Source: Enterobacteriaceae bacterium (GTDB lineage: Bacteria > Pseudomonadota > Gammaproteobacteria > Enterobacterales > Enterobacteriaceae). Taken from it: a stretch of 64,000 bases of DNA. The stretch is from positions 1 to 64,000 of the forward strand of contig CABIZV010000004.1 of NCBI GenBank assembly GCA_902363335.1, read 5' to 3'. Shown here piece after piece: positions 45,043 to 54,157 of this stretch (within the stretch, counting starts at the first letter, position 1; the number at the start of each line of letters is the position of its first letter). Under the pieces are notes generated by a model. That model worked only from the letters and a program-made list of their open reading frames with translations, ran no database searches and was not told the DNA's origin. The translations under genes and the position numbers were made by a program.

Positions 45043-45914
45043 GTCGCTTACGCCGTAGCATGCTGTTCCTGCCGGGCGCTAACGCCGCCATGCTCTCAAC
45101 CGCGTTTATCTATCGCCCGGACTCGATTATGTTCGACCTTGAAGATGCGGTGGCGCTGCGTGAGAAAGATACCGCGCGCCTGCTGGTCTTCCATGCCTTG
45201 CAGCACCCGATGTATCAGGACATCGAAACGGTTGTCCGTATCAATCCGCTGAGCACGCCGTTTGGCCTGCTCGATCTGGAAGCCGCGGTGCGCGGCGGCG
45301 TGGATGTGATCCGTCTACCGAAAACCGACACCCCGGAAGATATTTTCGAGCTGGAAGGCCATCTTGAGCGCATTGAACGCGAATGCGGCCGGGAAGTGGG
45401 TTCAACCCGCGTGATGGCGGCCATCGAGTCGGCGATTGGCGTGATTAACGCCGTGGCGATTGCCCGCAGCTCGCCGCGCCTTATCGGTATTGCGCTGGCG
45501 GCATTTGATTACGTGATGGATATGCAGACCGAGCGCGGTGACGGCACCGAGCTGTTTTACGCTCGCTGCGCCGTGCTGCACGCCGCTCGCGCTGCCGGTA
45601 TCGATGCCTTTGACGTGGTGTGGTCAGATGTGAATGACGAAGCGGGCTTCCTGCGCGAAGTTGAGCTGATTCGTAAGATGGGCTTTAACGGTAAATCGCT
45701 GATTAACCCGCGCCAGATTGACCTCTTACACAACGCGTACGCGCCAACCCAGCAGGAAGTTGACCACGCGCAGCGCGTGATTGAAGCGGCAGAAGAGGGC
45801 GAGCGTAACGGGCTGGGCGTGGTGTCGCTCAACGGAAAAATGGTGGACGCGCCGATTATCGACCATGCGCAACGCGTGCTCGAACGTGCGGCGGCTTCCG
45901 GCGTGCGTCGTTAA
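45039..45914 (+). CDS. citE: citrate lyase beta subunit CitE
   Basis: 291 residues of the HpcH/HpaI aldolase family: RRSMLFLPGANAAM, DSIMFDLEDAVALREKD, ETVVRINPLSTPFGL, RVMAAIESAIGVINAV and GFNGKSLINPRQIDLL. It is the citryl-ACP lyase that releases oxaloacetate. The start at 45039 is in the citD stop; upstream codons of the frame lie in citD. Ten bases separate it from citF. Confidence 0.96.
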   Translation: MSRLRRSMLFLPGANAAMLSTAFIYRPDSIMFDLEDAVALREKDTARLLVFHALQHPMYQDIETVVRINPLSTPFGLLDLEAAVRGGVDVIRLPKTDTPEDIFELEGHLERIERECGREVGSTRVMAAIESAIGVINAVAIARSSPRLIGIALAAFDYVMDMQTERGDGTELFYARCAVLHAARAAGIDAFDVVWSDVNDEAGFLREVELIRKMGFNGKSLINPRQIDLLHNAYAPTQQEVDHAQRVIEAAEEGERNGLGVVSLNGKMVDAPIIDHAQRVLERAAASGVRR

Positions 45915-45924
45915 GGAATAAATA

Positions 45925-47442
45925 ATGAATCAGACAGAACTTCTTCACGAGAATTTTCCCCATCTGAGGGATTTAAAACCGTTCACCGGCGCGCACAGCG
46001 CAACGCCGTGGCTGGCCGATATGGATGCGAAACATCATCGTAAACTGTGCCAGTCGCTGGAGCAGGCCGTTCAACGCAGCGGCCTGAAAGATGGCATGAC
46101 CATTTCATTCCATCACGCCTTTCGCGAAGGCGACCGGGTCATTAATAACGTGGTGGCGACCCTTGCGCGGATGGGTTTTAAAAATCTGACGCTGGCTTCC
46201 AGTTCGCTGATGACCTGCAACGATGCGTTAATCGAGCATATCGAAAACGGCGTTATCACCCGTATCTACACCTCCGGCATGCGCGGTAAGCTGGCGGATG
46301 CCATCTCCCATGGGCTGATGGATGAACCGGTGCAAATCCACTCCCACGGTGGTCGCGTTAAGCTGTTGCAGGATGGTGAACTGAATATCGACGTGGCGTT
46401 CCTCGGCGTGCCGTGCAGCGATGAGTTTGGCAACGCCAACGGCACTCACGGTAAGTCCTGCTGCGGCTCGTTAGGCTATGCGATGGTCGACGCTCACTTT
46501 GCGCATAAAGTGGTGCTGCTGACCGAAGAACTGGTGCCGTTCCCCAATATGCCCGCCAGCCTGGTGCAGGATCAGGTGGATTACATTGTGCAGGTGGAGA
46601 GCGTTGGCGACCCGGCGAAAATCAGCGTCGGCGCTGCGCGTGTCACCAGTAATCCGCGTGAACTGATGATTGCCCGCTATGCGGCGGACGTCATCGAACA
46701 CTCCGGCTACTTCACACAAGGCTTCTCCATGCAGACCGGTTCAGGTGCTGCGGCAACGGCCTGCACCCGTTTTATGGAAGAGAAGATGGAGCGCAGCGGC
46801 GTTACGGCTCGCTTTGCGCTGGGCGGCATTACCGGCGGTCTGGTGGACTTGCATGAAAAAGGGCTGATTGAAAAGCTGCTGGATACCCAGTGCTTTGACG
46901 GTCAGGCGGCGGCCTCGCTGGCGCGTAACCCGAATCATGTGGAAATCTCTACCAACGTCTACGCCAACCCGGCCAGCAAAGCGGCGAGCTGCGACCAGCT
47001 TGACGTGGTGATCCTCAGTGCGCTGGAGATTGATGTCGATTTTAACGTCAACGTTATCACCGGCTCCGACGGCGTGATGCGCGGAGCGTCCGGCGGTCAC
47101 TGCGACGTGGCGGCTGCCGCCAACCTCACCATCGTGGTGGCGCCATTGCTGCGTAGCCGTATCCCGACGGTGGTGAAGCGTGTGACCACGCGCCTGACGC
47201 CGGGGGAAAGCATCGACGTGTTGGTGACCGACCACGGTATTGCGGTCAACCCGGCGCGCCCGGAAATCCGCGAGCGTCTGCAGGCGGCAGGGTTGAAAAT
47301 CGTCGATATCGACGAACTTTATGCCCGTGCGGTCTCGCTGACCGGTCTGCCAAAACCGATTGAATTCACGGATAAAATTGTCGGCGTGATCCGCTATCGT
47401 GACGGCAGCGTTATCGACACCGTTCGTCAGGTGAAGGAGTAA
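45925..47442 (+). CDS. citF: citrate lyase alpha subunit CitF (citrate:acetyl-ACP transferase)
   Basis: 505 residues. Typical segments are GMTISFHHAFREGDRVINNVV, IYTSGMRGKLADAISHGLM, GTHGKSCCGSLGYAMVDA and the C-terminal TDHGIAVNPARPEIRERLQAAG. It exchanges the acetyl group on CitD for citrate. AAGGAATAAATA precedes the ATG. Confidence 0.96.
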   Translation: MNQTELLHENFPHLRDLKPFTGAHSATPWLADMDAKHHRKLCQSLEQAVQRSGLKDGMTISFHHAFREGDRVINNVVATLARMGFKNLTLASSSLMTCNDALIEHIENGVITRIYTSGMRGKLADAISHGLMDEPVQIHSHGGRVKLLQDGELNIDVAFLGVPCSDEFGNANGTHGKSCCGSLGYAMVDAHFAHKVVLLTEELVPFPNMPASLVQDQVDYIVQVESVGDPAKISVGAARVTSNPRELMIARYAADVIEHSGYFTQGFSMQTGSGAAATACTRFMEEKMERSGVTARFALGGITGGLVDLHEKGLIEKLLDTQCFDGQAAASLARNPNHVEISTNVYANPASKAASCDQLDVVILSALEIDVDFNVNVITGSDGVMRGASGGHCDVAAAANLTIVVAPLLRSRIPTVVKRVTTRLTPGESIDVLVTDHGIAVNPARPEIRERLQAAGLKIVDIDELYARAVSLTGLPKPIEFTDKIVGVIRYRDGSVIDTVRQVKE

Positions 47443-47446
47443 ACGT

Positions 47447-47986
47447 ATGACCACAATGACGCCCGTGCGAACGGGTGTCAGCCTTGAGGCGCTGCTGGCG
47501 GCGAAAGAGAACCGCGCGGCGCGCCAGGCTGACTGGTTAACCCACTATCAACAACCGATTATCTCCCTCACGCTGGTCACGCCGGGCGCGGTTAAAAACA
47601 GCCAGCGCTATCGCAACACCATGGGCGTGGCGCTGCAAATGTGCGATCAGCTACTGTGGCAAAACGGCTGGCAGGTTCTTGATCGCCAGGTCTTGTGGCT
47701 GCCTACCGGGCCGGAAGCAATGTGGTGCGTGGCACACCAGGCGCCGGAGATTAAAGCGCACTGTGCGGCGCTTGAGCAGACTCATCCGCTGGGGCGTTTG
47801 TGGGATCTGGACGTTATCTGCCCGCAGGCCGGCCACGTTGGACGGTTATCATTAGGGCGGCATATGCGCCGCTGTTTGATTTGCGATGAGCCCGCGCATG
47901 CCTGTTCCCGTTCGCGCAAACATCCGATAGATGAAGTGGTGGCCTGCGTGGAGAAAATGATTGATGACTGGTTCCATCGCGACTAA
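47447..47986 (+). CDS. citX: apo-citrate lyase phosphoribosyl-dephospho-CoA transferase CitX
   Basis: 179 residues. It has SLEALLAAKENRAARQADWL, TLVTPGAVKNSQRYRNTMG, the nucleotidyltransferase-like GRLWDLDVICPQ and CLICDEPAHACSRSRKHP near the end. It attaches the prosthetic group made by CitG to CitD. Four bases behind citF; its 3' end overlaps citG by 23 bases. Confidence 0.95.
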   Translation: MTTMTPVRTGVSLEALLAAKENRAARQADWLTHYQQPIISLTLVTPGAVKNSQRYRNTMGVALQMCDQLLWQNGWQVLDRQVLWLPTGPEAMWCVAHQAPEIKAHCAALEQTHPLGRLWDLDVICPQAGHVGRLSLGRHMRRCLICDEPAHACSRSRKHPIDEVVACVEKMIDDWFHRD

Positions 47987-48782
47987 ACCGCGCGTCGTTG
48001 ACGTGCCTTTCCTTGCCGAAGAGGCGCTGTGGCAGGAGCTGGCGTTGACGCCAAAGCCCGGGCTTGTAGACCGGCGTAACAGCGGGGCGCATCGGGATAT
48101 GGATCATGCGCTGTTTGTGCGCAGTATTGAGGCGATTACCCCCTGGTTTTGGCGCTTTGCTGAGCTTGGGGATACGCATGCTCATTTGCCTGCAAGCGAA
48201 CAGCTACGGCTGATTCGGCCAATGGGTATCGCCTGTGAACAGGCGATGTATGCGGCAACTGACGGGGTAAATACCCATAAGGGCGGTATTTTCTCCCTCG
48301 GTTTACTGTGCTTTGCCGCCGGGCGGCTGGGCGAGGTCAGCCGGGCGAGTTTATGCCGTGAGGTCAGCACCATTTGCCAGGGGCTGGTGGCACGCGAACT
48401 CGGCGGGCGCACGACGCCTGCCACCGCCGGTGAGCGGCAGTTCCACCAGTTCGGCCTGACCGGCGCGCGCGGTGAGGTTGAGAGTGGATTCGCCACGGTG
48501 CGCCGGGCGTTGGACGGCTGGGATGGCGCTCATCTTGCGGCATTGCTACTGCGCCTGATGGCGACCAATCAGGACAGTAATCTGGTGTCACGCGGGGGAA
48601 TGAGCGGGCTGCGGTATGTACAGGAATATGCACTGCGTCTGCTGGACGAGGGCTGGGATGCGCAAGCGTTAGCGGCGATGGATGAGGCGCTGATTGCGCG
48701 AAATTTAAGTCCTGGGGGCAGTGCGGATTTGCTGTCGGTGGGATGGGTGTTGTCTGGGATTACCCCTTCTCACCAAAGATGA
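47964..48782 (+). CDS. citG: triphosphoribosyl-dephospho-CoA synthase CitG
   Basis: 272 residues from the ATG at 47964 (a TTG directly before it is also in frame). Family marks are LALTPKPGLVDRRNSGAHRD, TDGVNTHKGGIFSLGLLC and MATNQDSNLVSRGGMSGLRY. It makes the citrate lyase prosthetic-group precursor from dephospho-CoA and ATP. Last gene of the cit operon, followed by a REP pair and terminator. Confidence 0.95.
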   Translation: MTGSIATKPRVVDVPFLAEEALWQELALTPKPGLVDRRNSGAHRDMDHALFVRSIEAITPWFWRFAELGDTHAHLPASEQLRLIRPMGIACEQAMYAATDGVNTHKGGIFSLGLLCFAAGRLGEVSRASLCREVSTICQGLVARELGGRTTPATAGERQFHQFGLTGARGEVESGFATVRRALDGWDGAHLAALLLRLMATNQDSNLVSRGGMSGLRYVQEYALRLLDEGWDAQALAAMDEALIARNLSPGGSADLLSVGWVLSGITPSHQR

Positions 48783-48790
48783 GAGCGGAC

Positions 48791-48868
48791 GTAGGCCTGA
48801 TAAGGCGAAGCCGCCATCAGGCAAAACGGAGCAGATTGCCAGATGGCGGCTTCGCCTTATCAGGCCTG
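48791..48868. repeat. inverted REP pair (BIME-like) after citG
   Basis: GCCTGATAAGGCGAAGCCGCC and GGCGGCTTCGCCTTATCAGGC are almost perfect inverse copies separated by a short spacer. Each arm carries the GC-rich core of enterobacterial REP elements. It sits in the convergent gap between citG and nupG and may stabilise both transcripts. Confidence 0.85.
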
Positions 48869-48884
48869 TTTTTCGGAATGCTAT

Positions 48885-48920
48885 CCCGGCGTCGCAATGC
48901 TCGGCCGGGCGACTTTTTTT
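48885..48920 (+). terminator. cit operon terminator
   Basis: CCCGGC...GCCGGG with outer GTCG/CGAC pairing is followed by seven Ts, on the plus strand. It ends one base before the nupG stop codon on the other strand. Confidence 0.75.
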
Positions 48921-48921
48921 A

Positions 48922-50178
48922 TTAATGAGCTATCGGTTGTACGCCCGTTACCGGACGCTCATGCTTGTACTTAAACAACCCAACAAACGCCACCGCCAGC
49001 ACCAATGAGTATCCGGCGAAAATCAGCCACACGCTCTGCCAGTCGGTAATGCCGTTCACGGTGTACATCTCAACCACTTTACCGCTCGCCATCCCGCCCA
49101 GAATGCAGCCGAAGCCGTTGGTCATCATCAGGAACATGCCCTGTGCGCTGGCGCGGATCTCAGGCTTAACTTCTTTCTCAACAAACACCGAACCGGAAAT
49201 GTTGAAGAAGTCGAAGGCGCAGCCGTAAACAATCATCGACAGCACTAACAGCACGGTGCCGAAGGCCGATGGGTCGCCATAGGCGAACAGACCAAAGCGC
49301 AGCATCCACGCGAAGATACTGATCAACATGACGTTCTTAATACCGTAGCGGCTTAAGAAGAACGGAATGGTGAGAATGAACAGGGTTTCAGAGATCTGCG
49401 AAATAGACATCATCACCGACGCGTGCTGCACGATAAAGCTGGTGGCAAACAGCGGATCTTTATCGAAGCTGTGCAGGAAGGTGTTGCCGAACATATTGGT
49501 GATTTGCAGTTCCGCACCCAGCATCATGGAGAAGATAAAGAAGATCGCCATACGCTTATTTTTAAACAGCGCAAACGCATCCAGGCCGAGCATGCTGCTC
49601 CAGCTCTGTTTCTGCTGCTGATTAGAGACCGGGATATGCGGCAGCGTCAGGGTAAACAGTGCCAGCACAACCGACAGCGCGGCGCCGATATAAAGCTGCA
49701 TATGGCTCAGTTCGAAGCCGGCAAAACTTACCGCCCACATCGCCAGAATAAAGCCGATGGTGCCCCAGATACGGATTGGCGGGAAGTCGGTCACAATGTC
49801 CATACCGGCCGTTTTCAGGCGGTAGTAGGAGATGGTGTTAATCAGCCCAAGCGTTGGCATATAGGCCAGCGAGTTCAGGAGAATAACGATAAACATCGCG
49901 CTTGGCGTGGTTACCTCGGCGGCCATAAACAGCGTACCGGCACCTACCAGATGGCAGATAGCGTAGACCCATTTGGCGCTGATCCACTTATCCGCCACGA
50001 TGCCCAACAGCGTCGGCATAAAGACGGCGGCAATCCCCAGCGAGCTATAAACCGCGCCGATAGAAGCACCGTCGAACTTGAGCGTCACAAACATGTATGA
50101 GCCCAGCGTGGTCAGCCAGCTCCCCCAAAGGCAGAACTGCAGAAACGACAGTATCTTAAGCTGTAGCTTCAAATTCAT
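48922..50178 (-). CDS. nupG: nucleoside:H+ symporter NupG
   Basis: 418 residues, the E. coli length and closely alike. Twelve membrane segments of the nucleoside:H+ symporter branch of the MFS: MNLKLQLKILSFLQFCLWGS, GIVADKWISAKWVYA, FPPIRIWGTIGFILAMW and the C-terminal YKHERPVTG tail. Imports nucleosides across the inner membrane. Upstream, a CRP-like site AATGTGA..TACATT lies at 50207-50226, in keeping with cAMP-CRP/CytR control in E. coli. Confidence 0.97.
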   Translation of the reverse strand: MNLKLQLKILSFLQFCLWGSWLTTLGSYMFVTLKFDGASIGAVYSSLGIAAVFMPTLLGIVADKWISAKWVYAICHLVGAGTLFMAAEVTTPSAMFIVILLNSLAYMPTLGLINTISYYRLKTAGMDIVTDFPPIRIWGTIGFILAMWAVSFAGFELSHMQLYIGAALSVVLALFTLTLPHIPVSNQQQKQSWSSMLGLDAFALFKNKRMAIFFIFSMMLGAELQITNMFGNTFLHSFDKDPLFATSFIVQHASVMMSISQISETLFILTIPFFLSRYGIKNVMLISIFAWMLRFGLFAYGDPSAFGTVLLVLSMIVYGCAFDFFNISGSVFVEKEVKPEIRASAQGMFLMMTNGFGCILGGMASGKVVEMYTVNGITDWQSVWLIFAGYSLVLAVAFVGLFKYKHERPVTGVQPIAH

Positions 50179-50206
50179 GTTATTTTCCTCACAAAATTAG
50201 CCGTGT

Positions 50207-50226
50207 AATGTATAGCGAGTCACATT
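50207..50226 (-). promoter_or_regulatory. candidate CRP site upstream of nupG
   Basis: Minus strand AATGTGACTCGCTATACATT has a perfect left half TGTGA and a weaker right half, 29-48 bases before the nupG ATG. E. coli nupG is known to be CRP/CytR regulated. Assigned by eye only. Confidence 0.4.
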
Positions 50227-50365
50227 AAAGGATGATATTTGCGCTGATTCTATCAATGGCGTGGATGAAACATTGTTAAGCACCGCATAAAATTGCAATT
50301 ATTTTTACTTTGCATAACGAATTAGTGACAAAACTAACATTTTTGTGCGGCGACGGAAGAGAAGA

Positions 50366-50400
50366 ACCACCTTATCCAAGAAATACATGAATAAGGTGGT
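50366..50400 (-). terminator. hairpin after mltC
   Basis: ACCACCTTAT and ATAAGGTGGT form a perfect ten-pair stem with a 15-base loop, 19 bases after the mltC stop on the minus strand, followed by TCTTCTCTTCC. A terminator is likely although the T run is broken. Confidence 0.65.
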
Positions 50401-50418
50401 CTGCTTTTGTGAGAATTA

Positions 50419-51498
50419 TTACTTGCGGCGATAGCCCTTCTGGGCGGAGTTAACCTTATAAAGATAACGGCGCGATTCCGCCGACGGATGGCGCGTGGTC
50501 AAGGTTTGGTAAACGTCACCCGGTGACATATTGTTGATGAGATTAGCCGCCTGCACCTTATCGTTTGAGAAGACGCGCAGCACGCTGCCCGCGCCGCCGT
50601 TATAGGCGGTAATCACCGCGTAACGTCGCGATGTTGGGTTGGTAATGCCGCCAAGATAAACGTTATTCAGAATTGCCAGATACGCGGTGCCGGTATCGAT
50701 ATTGCTGGCGGGATCAAACAGGAAGCTGCGGCTCGGCGTGCCGGATTTTCCCTGTGAACGGAACACATCTTTCCCGGCGGTATGCTGAACGACCTGCATC
50801 AGCCCCATCGCATCGGAACGACTCTCCGCATACGGGTTAAAGGAGGATTCAGTCTGCATAATCGCCAGAATCAGCGACTCGTCAATTCCATACTTGCGTG
50901 ACGCCTGACGCACCATGCCCAAATATTTATGCGCACGTTTATCGAGGTGGTTTGGCACCAGATTAATGGTGATGCTGTAGATAATATGCAGGCCGCTGCT
51001 GCGTTTTTTCATCCGCGTTTGCAGCAGATAGTCCGCGAAACGTTCCGCGCGCCACTGCCAGCGAATCGCCTCGCCGTTGTTATCCACCACCTGACCATAC
51101 AGGAACGGTTCTTTGGAGATCTGGATATCGTCGGCATCGGAGTAGAGGTCAACCGAACCCGGATCGTCACCCATCAATAAGGTGGTGATGATTGCCTGAC
51201 GCAGTCGGGCGGCGGGGGCGGTGCCAGCGATGGTTTCAACGGTAATGGTACCGTTGTCGAAGTTGATGTGGCTACGCGTCTGGTAGCCATCGGTATACTT
51301 AACGTAGTCTTTCGGCCCGGCAATCAGGACCTCGTTAAAGCCCCAAATGTTCTCAATGTTGTGGGCAAACTGCCCCATCAAAATATCAAAACCGTTGGTG
51401 TCTTTTACCCACGCCTCGTTATAGGTATCGCCTTTTTTATTTGAGGAGCAGGAGACTAGCAGGGGCGCGATTAACGCCAGAGCATAGAGTTTTTTCAT
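50419..51498 (-). CDS. mltC: membrane-bound lytic murein transglycosylase C (MltC)
   Basis: 359 residues. Lipoprotein signal MKKLYALALIAPLLVSCSS with the lipidated Cys in LLVSC; DUF3393 N-terminal domain; SLT domain with catalytic Glu in LAIMQTESSFNPYAESRSDA and AVITAYNGGAGSVLRVF. It cleaves peptidoglycan at the outer membrane. A second ATG directly upstream makes the start ambiguous by one codon. Confidence 0.97.
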   Translation of the reverse strand: MKKLYALALIAPLLVSCSSNKKGDTYNEAWVKDTNGFDILMGQFAHNIENIWGFNEVLIAGPKDYVKYTDGYQTRSHINFDNGTITVETIAGTAPAARLRQAIITTLLMGDDPGSVDLYSDADDIQISKEPFLYGQVVDNNGEAIRWQWRAERFADYLLQTRMKKRSSGLHIIYSITINLVPNHLDKRAHKYLGMVRQASRKYGIDESLILAIMQTESSFNPYAESRSDAMGLMQVVQHTAGKDVFRSQGKSGTPSRSFLFDPASNIDTGTAYLAILNNVYLGGITNPTSRRYAVITAYNGGAGSVLRVFSNDKVQAANLINNMSPGDVYQTLTTRHPSAESRRYLYKVNSAQKGYRRK

Positions 51499-51547
51499 CA
51501 TTTTGGGAGCGCGTGTTGTTGTGTTGTCCTAAAGGGCGGTGATTCCC

Positions 51548-51823
51548 TTACTGCTTTTCAGGCGGCGTGTAGCCTTCAATGTGCACATCTTTACCTTCAA
51601 ACAGGAAATTGATCATTTCCTCTTCCAGTAATTTGCGATGCTCCAGATTCATCATATTGAGTTTCTTTTCATTGATGAGCATGGTCTGCTTGTGCTGCCA
51701 CTGTTTCCAGGCTTCTTTGGAAATCTCGTTATAGATGCGTTTACCCAGCTCGCCTGGGTACAGCTGAAAATCCTGCCCTTCGGCTTCTTGTTGCAGGAAG
51801 GTACAAAAAATCGTTCTGCTCAT
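51548..51823 (-). CDS. yggX: YggX, Fe(II)-trafficking/oxidative-stress protein
   Basis: 91 residues, beginning MSRTIFCTFLQQEAEGQDFQ with the conserved Cys7 and containing KEAWKQWQHKQTMLINEKKL. Matches YggX of E. coli and Salmonella, linked to iron handling and protection of Fe-S clusters, notably of MutY whose gene is immediately upstream in the same direction. Confidence 0.96.
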   Translation of the reverse strand: MSRTIFCTFLQQEAEGQDFQLYPGELGKRIYNEISKEAWKQWQHKQTMLINEKKLNMMNLEHRKLLEEEMINFLFEGKDVHIEGYTPPEKQ

Positions 51824-51849
51824 AATAAATCCTCTTATGTCGCCGAATA

Positions 51850-52902
51850 CTAAATGGGTGAATCGGCGCGTAACTGCTGCAACAGGCGCTCAACCGGTGC
51901 GGCCAGCCCGACGGTGGGCGGCTGGGCTAAGTTATACCAGAGAGCGTTGCCTTCATCCATGCATGACGTGAATGAGGACACAGTAAGCCACATTGGCACA
52001 ATGTCCAGATGGAAATGGCTGAAAGTATGACGAAACGCGGTGTGCTGGGTCAGCGTATCGGCGGGGATCTGCCGCTCGGCGAGCCAGTCACGCAGCGCGT
52101 CTTCATCAGCAAACTGCGGGAAACAGTATAGACCGCCCCACAGCCCACTCGGCGGACGCTGCTGTAAAAAGACTTCACGATCGTGCTGCATCATCAGGAA
52201 ATAGCCGGTGCGTTCCGGTATGGTTTGCTTGGGTTTTTTACCCGGATACTGCGCCCAGCTACCGTTAGCCGAAGCGATGCAGCCGTTATCCAGCGGGCAC
52301 AGCGAACATTTAGGCTTTGAACGAGTACAGACCATCGCGCCTAAATCCATCATCGCCTGATTAAAGCGCGACACGCCCTCGGCGGGCGTCACTTTTTCGC
52401 TGATATCCCAAAGCTGTTTTTCAACCTCTTTCTTACCCGGCCAGCCCTCTACCGCGTAGCAGCGTGCCAGCACGCGCTTAACGTTGCCGTCGAGAATCGG
52501 GAAATGTTTACCGAGCGATAAAGATAAAATCGCGCCCGCGGTCGAGCGGCCGACGCCGGGCAGCGCGACCACTTCATCAAAGGTTTCCGGGAAACGTCCG
52601 TGATGGAGCGTCGCGACCTGCTGTGCCGCTTTGTGCAGATTACGCGCGCGGGCGTAGTAACCCAGTCCCGTCCACAGATGCAGCACATCGTCCAACGGTG
52701 CGTTGGCCAAATCGGTGACCGTGGGAAAGCGTGACATAAAGCGTTCAAAATAGGGGATAACGGTGGCAACCTGCGTTTGTTGCAACATCACCTCAGACAG
52801 CCATACTTTGTAGGGCGTCTTTTCAATTTGCCAGGGGAGGGTTTTACGCCCGTATTTGTCGTACCAGTCCAGCACCTGGGCTGAAAATTGTGACGCTTGC
52901 AT
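51850..52902 (-). CDS. mutY: adenine DNA glycosylase MutY
   Basis: 350 residues starting MQASQFSAQVLDWYDKYGRK; twenty further upstream codons in frame are rejected because the family start is here. Removes A mispaired with 8-oxoG. Helix-hairpin-helix LPGVGRSTAGAILSLSLG with the catalytic Asp following (PILDGNVKRVL), the Fe-S ligands CTRSKPKCSLCPLDNGC (C-x6-C-x2-C-x5-C) and the C-terminal NUDIX-like domain with RHTFSHFHLDIVPMW. Same order as E. coli. Confidence 0.97.
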   Translation of the reverse strand: MQASQFSAQVLDWYDKYGRKTLPWQIEKTPYKVWLSEVMLQQTQVATVIPYFERFMSRFPTVTDLANAPLDDVLHLWTGLGYYARARNLHKAAQQVATLHHGRFPETFDEVVALPGVGRSTAGAILSLSLGKHFPILDGNVKRVLARCYAVEGWPGKKEVEKQLWDISEKVTPAEGVSRFNQAMMDLGAMVCTRSKPKCSLCPLDNGCIASANGSWAQYPGKKPKQTIPERTGYFLMMQHDREVFLQQRPPSGLWGGLYCFPQFADEDALRDWLAERQIPADTLTQHTAFRHTFSHFHLDIVPMWLTVSSFTSCMDEGNALWYNLAQPPTVGLAAPVERLLQQLRADSPI

Positions 52903-53058
52903 GGTCAAAGCAGGGATTCCAATATCGCGCAAATAAGGGGCCAAATTGCAGCACAGAGGCACTATGCTGTAAACAGGAACTTTCCGGTGCTTGCATCCGG
53001 CAACTAACTTTGGATAATGCCCGTTTCCCGAACACTCTCACAAGCAGACTTAATTTTT

Positions 53059-53778
53059 ATGAAGAACGACGTCATTTCACCGGAATTTGATGAGAACGGC
53101 CGCCCACAGCGCCGTATTCGTAGTTTTGTTCGTCGCCAGGGGCGACTGACCAAAGGGCAGGAGCACGCGCTGGAAAACTACTGGCCGGTGATGGGCGTTG
53201 AGTTCAGCGAAGAACCTGTCGACTTTGCCGCGCTGTTTGGTCGCGAAGCGCCAACCACGCTGGAAATCGGTTTTGGCATGGGCGCTTCGCTGGTGGCCAT
53301 GGCCAAAGCGCGCCCGGATCACAATTTCCTCGGCATTGAAGTGCACTCACCGGGCGTCGGTGCCTGTCTGGCATCGGCCCATGAAGAGGGTGTCGATAAC
53401 CTGCGCGTGATGTGCCACGATGCGGTAGAAGTGCTGATGAAAATGATCCCCGATAATTCCCTGAACATGGTTCAGCTCTTTTTCCCTGACCCGTGGCACA
53501 AAGCGCGTCATAATAAGCGCCGTATCGTTCAGGTTCCGTTTGCCGATCTGGTGAAAAGCAAACTGAAGCTGGGCGGCGTGTTCCATATGGCAACCGACTG
53601 GCAGCCGTATGCTGAACACATGCTGGAAGTCATGTCTTCTATGGACGGATATCTGAATCTGTCTGAAAGCAAAGATTATGTACCGCGCCCGGAATCACGC
53701 CCGGTAACCAAATTTGAACAACGTGGTCATCGTCTTGGCCACGGCGTATGGGACTTAATGTTCGAGAGGGTGAAATAA
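53059..53778 (+). CDS. trmB: tRNA (guanine-N7-)-methyltransferase TrmB
   Basis: 239 residues, start MKNDVISPEFDENGRPQRR as in E. coli; fourteen earlier codons are non-homologous. SAM motif LEIGFGMGASLVAMAK, FFPDPWHKARHNKRRIVQ with catalytic/tRNA-binding residues and the end GHRLGHGVWDLMFERV. It makes m7G46 in tRNAs. Divergent from mutY; yggL starts right at its stop. Confidence 0.97.
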   Translation: MKNDVISPEFDENGRPQRRIRSFVRRQGRLTKGQEHALENYWPVMGVEFSEEPVDFAALFGREAPTTLEIGFGMGASLVAMAKARPDHNFLGIEVHSPGVGACLASAHEEGVDNLRVMCHDAVEVLMKMIPDNSLNMVQLFFPDPWHKARHNKRRIVQVPFADLVKSKLKLGGVFHMATDWQPYAEHMLEVMSSMDGYLNLSESKDYVPRPESRPVTKFEQRGHRLGHGVWDLMFERVK

Positions 53779-54105
53779 ATGGCAAAGAATCGTAGCCGTC
53801 GTTTGCGTAAAAAAATGCACATCGATGAATTCCAGGAAGTGGGTTTCTCTGTAGCATGGCGTTTCCCGGAAGGGACGAGCGCTGAGCAGATCGACCAGTA
53901 CGTCGATCAGTTTATCGATGAAGTTATCGAGCCGAACAAGCTGGCGTTTGATGGCAGCGGCTATCTGGCGTGGGAAGGTCTGATTTGCACTCAGGAAATT
54001 GGTAAGTGCACTGAAGATCATCAGGCTCAGGTTCGTAAATGGCTTGAAGACCGCAAATTCGAAGAAGTGCGCACCAGCGAACTTTTCGACGTTTGGTGGG
54101 ACTAA
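53779..54105 (+). CDS. yggL: DUF469 family protein YggL
   Basis: 108 residues, starting MAKNRSRRLRKKMHIDEFQE and containing SVAWRFPEGTSAEQIDQYVD. Family implicated in ribosome assembly/50S association, precise role open. TAA of trmB is directly followed by this ATG, so the genes are translated in tandem. Confidence 0.95.
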   Translation: MAKNRSRRLRKKMHIDEFQEVGFSVAWRFPEGTSAEQIDQYVDQFIDEVIEPNKLAFDGSGYLAWEGLICTQEIGKCTEDHQAQVRKWLEDRKFEEVRTSELFDVWWD

Positions 54106-54157
54106 TATCCTATACGGGGCCAGCATTTGCTGGCCCGATTTGTCTAAAGGGAAAGTA

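Noticed and set aside
46741..47454. 237-codon minus-strand frame under citF
   Set aside because: Antisense to citF, His/Arg-rich, no family likeness.
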